A stretch of 64,000 nt of DNA, from assembly GCA_963775315.1 (NCBI GenBank), contig CAVZIN010000010.1, positions 124,001 to 188,000 of the forward strand. The letters run 5' to 3'. The DNA comes from CAWGHZ01 sp963775315. GTDB taxonomy: Bacteria; Pseudomonadota; Alphaproteobacteria; MPNO01; DASWLB01. The number at the start of each line of letters is the position of its first letter. Position 1 is the stretch's first letter. Position numbers and translations under genes: made by a program. Under the pieces are notes generated by a model. It was not told the origin of the DNA, did not search any database, and saw only the letters and a program-made list of their open reading frames with translations. This document shows, piece by piece, positions 59,179-64,000 of this stretch.

Positions 59179-61872
59179 ATGGCGGACAAGTGGGTATATC
59201 GCTTCGGCGGAGGCAAGGCGGAAGGGCGCGCCTCGATGCGCAACCTTCTGGGTGGCAAAGGCGCGAACCTGGCCGAAATGTCGAGCCTGGGACTGCCCGT
59301 GCCGCCGGGCTTTACCATCACCACCGACGTCTGCACCGCCTTCTACAAGAACGATCGGAACTATCCCGACGGGATGGAGAAGGAGGTGGAGGCCGCCCTC
59401 GCCCACATCGAGACCGAGGTCGGCGCCAAGTTCGGCGATGCGAAGAACCCGCTTCTCGTGTCGGTGCGTTCGGGCGCGCGGGCTTCGATGCCGGGCATGA
59501 TGGACACCGTCCTCAACCTGGAACTCAACGACGAGACGGTTAAGGGGCTGATCGACCGCTCCGGTGACGCCCGGTTCGCCTATGACTCCTACCGCCGCTT
59601 CATCCAGATGTATGCCGACGTCGTGCTCGGCGTCGAACACCACCAGCTCGAGGAGCTCCTCGACAACCTGAAGCTCGAGAAGCGGTACACGCTCGATACC
59701 GAGCTCAAGGCCGACGACTGGAAGTCCCTGGCGGCACAATACAAGGAGCGGGTGCGGGAGCTTCTGGGCAAGCCCTTCCCGCAGAAGCCGCGCGACCAAC
59801 TCTGGGGCGCCATCGGCGCCGTGTTCGGGAGCTGGATGAACCAGCGCGCCATCGCCTATCGCCGGTACAACAACATCCCGGAGGAGTGGGGCACCGCCGT
59901 CACGGTGCAGGCGATGGTGTTCGGCAATATGGGCGACGATTGCGCAACGGGCGTCGCCTTCACGCGCGATCCCTCGACCGGCGATAACGTCTTCTATGGT
60001 GAGTACCTGGTGAACGCCCAGGGCGAGGACGTGGTGGCAGGCATCCGCACGCCGCAGCACCTGACGGTGGCGGGCAAGGAGAAAGCGGAGTCCGACCTGC
60101 CGGCGATGGAAGAGGTGATGCCGCACGTCTTCGGCCAACTTGTCGAGGTGCGGGGGACTCTCGAGAAGCACTACCGCGACATGCAGGACATCGAGTTCAC
60201 CGTGCAGTCGGGCAAGCTCTACATGCTGCAGACCCGCACCGGAAAGCGCACCGCCTCGGCCGCGTTGAAGATCGCCTGCGACATGGTGCGCGACGGGCTG
60301 ATCGACGAATCCGAGGCCGTTTCGCGCATCGAGCCGGAATCGCTCGATCAGCTCCTCCACCCGACGCTCGACCCGGACGCCGAACGCACCTTCCTGACTC
60401 GCGGACTCCCGGCTTCGCCCGGCGCGGCCTGCGGCAAGGTGGTGTTCTCCGCCGACGAAGCCGAGGCAATGGCCGCCAAGGGCGAGGACGTCATCCTGGT
60501 CCGTATCGAGACGAGCCCCGAGGACATCCATGGCATGCATGCTGCCAAGGGCATCCTCACCAGCCGGGGCGGCATGACCAGCCACGCCGCCGTGGTGGCG
60601 CGCGGCATGGGCACGCCCTGCGTCGCTGGCGCGGGCGAGTTGGTGATCGACTACAAGGCGAAGACCCTCCGCGTGCGCGACATCGCTGTCAAGGCAGGCG
60701 ACATCATCACGCTCGATGGCGCAGCCGGCGAGGTAATGCTGGGCGCCGTTCCGACAATCCAGCCGACGCTTTCCGGCGACTTCGCGACACTGATGGAATG
60801 GGTCGACAAGGTGCGCCGCCTCGGCGTGCGCGCGAACGCGGAGACCCCCGAGGACGCGATGACGGCGGTCCGCTTCGGTGCCGACGGGATCGGGCTGTCA
60901 CGTACCGAGCACATGTTCTTCGACGAGGACCGCATTGTCGCGGTGCGCGAGATGATCCTGGCGCAGGATGTCGAAGGGCGGCGCAAGGCGCTGGCGAAGA
61001 TCCTGCCCATGCAGCGCGACGACTTCATCGAGCTGTTCCGCATCATGGAGGGCCGGCCGGTCACCATCCGTCTGCTCGACCCGCCGCTGCACGAGTTCCT
61101 GCCCAATTCCGATGCCGAGTTCGAGGAGGTCGCACGCTCGACCGGCGTGGCGGTCGAGGCGGTGCGCGCGCGCAGCAACGCGCTGCACGAGGCGAACCCG
61201 ATGCTGGGCCATCGCGGCTGCCGGCTGGGCATCACCTATCCCGAGATCTACGAGATGCAGTGCCGCGCGATTTTCGAGGCCGCCGCCGCCGTGCAGAAGG
61301 AGGGCACCAAGGTGGTGCCGGAAGTGATGATCCCGCTGATCGCCACCAAGCGCGAGCTCGACATCCTGAAGGAGATGGTGGACCGCGTCGCCGCCGAGGT
61401 GATGACCGCGACGGCGACCAAGCTCTCCTACCTCACGGGCACCATGATCGAGCTCCCGCGTGCCGCCCTGCTCGCCGGCCAGATCGCCGAGACGGCAGAG
61501 TTCTTCAGCTTCGGCACCAACGACCTCACCCAGACCACATTCGGCCTGTCACGCGACGATTCCGGAAGCTTCCTCGCCGCCTATGAGAAGGCGGGCATTT
61601 TCGAGAAGGACCCGTTCGTAACGCTGGACCGCGAGGGGGTGGGCGAGCTGATCCGCATCGCCGCCGAACGCGGCCGGGCCAGCCGTCCGAAGCTGAAACT
61701 GGGCATCTGCGGCGAGCATGGCGGCGATCCTGCGTCGGTTCGGTTCTGCCATGCGGTTGGGCTAGACTACGTCTCGGCCTCGCCGTTCCGCGTGCCGATC
61801 GCACGCCTCGCCGCTGCCCAGGCGGCGCTCGCCGGCGAGGATCAGGAGATCGGCGTCAGCTCGACGGCGTAG
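59179..61872 (+). CDS. ppdK: Pyruvate, phosphate dikinase
   Basis: 897 residues, full length. The N-terminal ATP-grasp domain has LLGGKGANLAEMSSLGLPVP. The swivelling His domain carries the phosphorylated His in GGMTSHAAVVARGMGTPCVA, and the C-terminal PEP-binding barrel has FGADGIGLSRTEHMFFDEDR and the catalytic Cys region LGICGEHGGDPASVRF. It interconverts PEP and pyruvate using ATP/AMP and phosphate. Position after glyQS is common in Rhodospirillales-like genomes. Convergent with ygfZ, overlapping it by 17 bp at the 3' ends. Confidence 0.97.
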   Translation: MADKWVYRFGGGKAEGRASMRNLLGGKGANLAEMSSLGLPVPPGFTITTDVCTAFYKNDRNYPDGMEKEVEAALAHIETEVGAKFGDAKNPLLVSVRSGARASMPGMMDTVLNLELNDETVKGLIDRSGDARFAYDSYRRFIQMYADVVLGVEHHQLEELLDNLKLEKRYTLDTELKADDWKSLAAQYKERVRELLGKPFPQKPRDQLWGAIGAVFGSWMNQRAIAYRRYNNIPEEWGTAVTVQAMVFGNMGDDCATGVAFTRDPSTGDNVFYGEYLVNAQGEDVVAGIRTPQHLTVAGKEKAESDLPAMEEVMPHVFGQLVEVRGTLEKHYRDMQDIEFTVQSGKLYMLQTRTGKRTASAALKIACDMVRDGLIDESEAVSRIEPESLDQLLHPTLDPDAERTFLTRGLPASPGAACGKVVFSADEAEAMAAKGEDVILVRIETSPEDIHGMHAAKGILTSRGGMTSHAAVVARGMGTPCVAGAGELVIDYKAKTLRVRDIAVKAGDIITLDGAAGEVMLGAVPTIQPTLSGDFATLMEWVDKVRRLGVRANAETPEDAMTAVRFGADGIGLSRTEHMFFDEDRIVAVREMILAQDVEGRRKALAKILPMQRDDFIELFRIMEGRPVTIRLLDPPLHEFLPNSDAEFEEVARSTGVAVEAVRARSNALHEANPMLGHRGCRLGITYPEIYEMQCRAIFEAAAAVQKEGTKVVPEVMIPLIATKRELDILKEMVDRVAAEVMTATATKLSYLTGTMIELPRAALLAGQIAETAEFFSFGTNDLTQTTFGLSRDDSGSFLAAYEKAGIFEKDPFVTLDREGVGELIRIAAERGRASRPKLKLGICGEHGGDPASVRFCHAVGLDYVSASPFRVPIARLAAAQAALAGEDQEIGVSSTA

Positions 61873-62743
61873 TCTCCGGTCCGCAGGCGAGCAGCGATAG
61901 TCGCGCCTCGCCCGCCGCGAGCGGCCCCTCTGCGAGATCGAGCCGCAGCAGCGCCATGCCGACCGCGCCGGCGGACGAGCGCATCTCGCCCGCCTCCACC
62001 CCGTTGCGGAGGATGGGCGTCCCGGGAGACGGTACAGGCCCGTCGATCGCGACCGGCAGCAGGCGCTTCCGCACAAGTTCGCGCCGCTTCATGCGGGTCG
62101 TGACCTCCTGCCCGACATAACATCCCTTCTCGAAATCGACGCCGTTCAAAATGTCAGCCCCGCCTTCGAGCAGCAGCAGCTTGTCGGCGATGAAGTCGCG
62201 ACTGCCGTCGGGCAGACCAAGTCCGATCCGCGCCGCGTCATACGCGGCGAAATCTCCCACCGAAAATCCCGCCTTCTCGAGCGCCGTGCCACCCGTCTCG
62301 CCGGGGAGCACGACCCGAACGCCGATCCGCGCCTCGCGCGGATCCACATAGGCGATCCCCCCGCCGAACATTCGCGCAGCCCCCTCACGATTCGCGAGCC
62401 CCAGCGCCGCAGCGGCTCCGTCGCCGAACGCCGCGTAAACCGCGAGCCCGTCCTTTGGTGCAATCGCGACCTGGGCCCGCAGCTTGTAAAGCGCGAGCCG
62501 CTTCGCGAGCGCGTCCCGCCGCTCGGCCTCGCAGTCCAGGTAGAGCGCGCCGTCCAGTTCCAGGACGACGAAATCGAACAGGTACCGTCCCTGCGGGGTC
62601 AGCAGGGCCGCATAGATCGCCTGGTCGGGCGCGACCTTCTCGACATCGTTGGTGACGAGGCCCTGAAGGAACGACCGCGCCTCCGCCCCCGTTACGGCGA
62701 TGAGGGCGCGACCCGGCAGCGGCACATAGAGCTTGCGATCCAT
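61856..62743 (-). CDS. ygfZ: YgfZ/IBA57-family folate-binding Fe-S cluster protein
   Basis: 295 residues. The family's strictly conserved motif is present as KGCYVGQEVTTRMKRRELVR (Lys-Gly-Cys-Tyr-x-Gly-Gln-Glu). The N-terminal tetrahydrofolate-binding GcvT-like part includes ITGAEARSFLQGLVTNDVEK-like sequence and LLTPQGRYLFDFVVLELDG. YgfZ helps assemble or repair certain Fe-S enzymes. ATG 62743 is chosen because homology begins there, although no Shine-Dalgarno is evident. Confidence 0.92.
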   Translation of the reverse strand: MDRKLYVPLPGRALIAVTGAEARSFLQGLVTNDVEKVAPDQAIYAALLTPQGRYLFDFVVLELDGALYLDCEAERRDALAKRLALYKLRAQVAIAPKDGLAVYAAFGDGAAAALGLANREGAARMFGGGIAYVDPREARIGVRVVLPGETGGTALEKAGFSVGDFAAYDAARIGLGLPDGSRDFIADKLLLLEGGADILNGVDFEKGCYVGQEVTTRMKRRELVRKRLLPVAIDGPVPSPGTPILRNGVEAGEMRSSAGAVGMALLRLDLAEGPLAAGEARLSLLACGPETTPSS

Positions 62744-62882
62744 GACGGGCGTGAGGTGGGGCGCGCCACGCGCCGCGGCAAGGGCCGGCTTGGCAATCGG
62801 CCGAACGCGACGGTATAACGCACGCCATGGGCGATGAAGCCGCCATCGGCCGGCTCCCGCGCCGACCGGGGCGGGCGCCGGA

Positions 62883-63845
62883 ATGAAGATCCTGTTCATC
62901 ACCTCGACACGGCTAGGCGACGCCGTCCTGTCTACCGGGCTCCTGCGCCATCTACTTGCGCGCCACCCCGGGGCCGGCGTGACGGTGGCCTGCGGCCCGC
63001 TTCCCGCGCCGCTGTTTGCCGTCATGCCGGGCGTGGAACGGGTCATTGCGCTGCGCAAGCGGCGCTTCGCAGGCCATTGGCTCCGGCTGTGGCTCACCTG
63101 CCTGCCCGTTCGCTGGGATTTGATCGTCGATTTGCGCCGCTCGGCAGTCTCGCGTCTCCTCTCCGCGCGCGACCGGCGCGTGCTCGGCCGGGGCCTTCAG
63201 GGCCATCAGGTCGAGCGGCTGGCGACCGTCCTCGCCCTCCTGTCTCCCCCCGCCCCTCACCTCGAAATCGCGTCGCAAGCCGCCGAAGCGGCCGCGCGGC
63301 TGATCCCGGCCGGAACGCCGGTGCTCGGCCTTGGCCCCACGGCCAACTGGCCACCCAAGGCCTGGCCTGCCGAGCGGTTCGCAGCCCTCGCCGCGCAGCT
63401 CACCGGCCCAGAGGGCATCCTCCCCGGCGCGCGCATCGCCGTTTTCGGCGCGCCGGACGAACGCGACGCGGCCGGGAAGGTCATCGAGGCCCTGCCAGCG
63501 GACCGGCGCATCGACCTCGTCGGCCGCGCCGGCCTTCCCATCATCGCCGCCTGCCTCGCCCGGCTTTCCCTCTATGTCGGCAACGATTCCGGCCTCGCCC
63601 ATATGGCGGCGGCTGTCGGCACGCCGACCCTTGCGCTGTTCGGGCCAAGCCATCCCGAGATCTACGCGCCATGGGGCGACGGGACCGCCGTCGCCCGCAC
63701 CGCACTCTCCTACGAGGCCTTGATCGGCACACCTGGCTACGACCATCACGACCACTCGATGCGGCTGATGGATTCTCTGTCGGTGGACGAGGCGGCCGGC
63801 CAAGCCGACGCCCTATGGCGGCGCTGCCGCGGCGCGGCGGCATGA
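62883..63845 (+). CDS. Glycosyltransferase family 9 (heptosyltransferase-like)
   Basis: 320-residue GT-B enzyme. The N-terminus MKILFITSTRLGDAVLSTGL is the usual start of ADP-heptose:LPS heptosyltransferases. The C-terminal donor site has LYVGNDSGLAHMAAAVGTPT followed by LALFGPSHPEIYAPWG. It probably adds a heptose or similar sugar to the lipopolysaccharide core; the acceptor cannot be read. The stop overlaps the next start (ATGA), so an LPS core operon probably continues beyond the window. Confidence 0.88.
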   Translation: MKILFITSTRLGDAVLSTGLLRHLLARHPGAGVTVACGPLPAPLFAVMPGVERVIALRKRRFAGHWLRLWLTCLPVRWDLIVDLRRSAVSRLLSARDRRVLGRGLQGHQVERLATVLALLSPPAPHLEIASQAAEAAARLIPAGTPVLGLGPTANWPPKAWPAERFAALAAQLTGPEGILPGARIAVFGAPDERDAAGKVIEALPADRRIDLVGRAGLPIIAACLARLSLYVGNDSGLAHMAAAVGTPTLALFGPSHPEIYAPWGDGTAVARTALSYEALIGTPGYDHHDHSMRLMDSLSVDEAAGQADALWRRCRGAAA

Positions 63846-64000
63846 GCGCGGCGACCATCTCCGCGCTGGTCGTCGTGCATGACGAGGCGGGCCAGCTTGC
63901 CGAATGCCTCGGCCGGCTCGGTTTCGCCGACGAGATCGTGGTGGTTCTCGACCGCTGCACCGACGCATCGAAGGAGATCGCGCTGCGCTTCACCGACCGG
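63842..64000 (+). CDS. Family 2 glycosyltransferase (N-terminal fragment, cut by window edge)
   Basis: Only the first 53 codons are present. ISALVVVHDEAGQLAECLGR, then FADEIVVVLDRCTDASKEIA, match the N-terminal Rossmann part of GT2 enzymes of the KdtX/WaaE-like group acting on LPS core. It overlaps the GT9 gene by ATGA. Confidence 0.8.
   Translation, partial: MSAATISALVVVHDEAGQLAECLGRLGFADEIVVVLDRCTDASKEIALRFTDR

Noticed and set aside
62827..62886. Small ATG-started frame ending in an ATGA overlap with the GT9 gene
   Set aside because: Only 19 codons, no Shine-Dalgarno and no recognisable sequence; it could be a leader but is not supportable.

Overview
The window comes from a high-GC alphaproteobacterium, most likely a Rhodospirillales-like lineage. 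The evidence is gene order: tolQ-tolR-tolA with ybgC and ruvCAB, then yebC; zapA, a 6S RNA and the 5-formyl-THF cyclo-ligase gene together; a short hprK with rapZ, a mannose-type EIIA and HPr; an EcfG-like sigma factor with a perfect EcfG-type promoter beside it; and glyQ-glyS-ppdK. Many genes are coupled by ATGA or GTGA overlaps.

Layout. 1-5.2 kb: minus-strand ruvC-ruvA-ruvB-ybgC-tolQ-tolR-tolA block (tolA cut by the window edge), preceded by yebC. 5.4-7.8 kb: YmdB-like phosphoesterase, fau, a stand-alone AsnC/RAM domain, 6S RNA, zapA and a coiled-coil partner. 7.9-10.9 kb: PTS-type regulatory set hprK-rapZ-EIIA-HPr behind purC. 11-19.5 kb: accessory catabolic region with a maleate-isomerase-like protein, a frameshifted alpha/beta hydrolase, a cupin thiol-dioxygenase-like protein, katG, two tandem flavin monooxygenases and another hydrolase. 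20-26.8 kb: four-gene glycan cassette (galE, a glycosidase-glycosyltransferase fusion, a frameshifted ABC exporter, a glycosyltransferase). 27-30.6 kb: enoyl-CoA hydratase, OmpA-like lipoprotein behind an EcfG promoter, ECF sigma factor, class III adenylate cyclase. 30.6-34.8 kb: a putative catabolic operon with a PEP-mutase/isocitrate-lyase family lyase, two M24 'pita-bread' proteins lacking canonical metal ligands, and an amidohydrolase.

36.7-53.1 kb is a podovirus-type (Bordetella BPP-1/T7-like structural order) prophage ending beside tRNA-Pro(CGG). It has an S24-type repressor flanked by two operator-promoter modules of the same design, a GcrA-like gene, and two near-identical tandem promoters each followed by a leader hairpin and an intrinsic terminator ahead of the late operon. 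Terminase, portal, capsid and tail genes and a nested Rz/Rz1-like pair follow. I see no integrase and no endolysin. A 590-bp inverted copy of part of the large tail gene sits where internal virion genes would be expected, giving a chimeric reading frame.

53.2-64 kb returns to the chromosome: polyprenyl diphosphate synthase, a DUF2007 protein, a TrmN6-like methyltransferase, a 25-residue Lys/Ala-rich peptide with its own promoter and terminator, glyQ, glyS, ppdK, ygfZ, and two glycosyltransferases (the last cut by the edge).

The points most worth checking: two genes are each broken by one extra base, and in both the broken site reads GAACTC where removal of one base restores both the frame and a GANTC (CcrM) site; the large inverted duplication in the prophage; the duplicated promoter/attenuator leader; and the pair of metal-ligand-altered M24 proteins.
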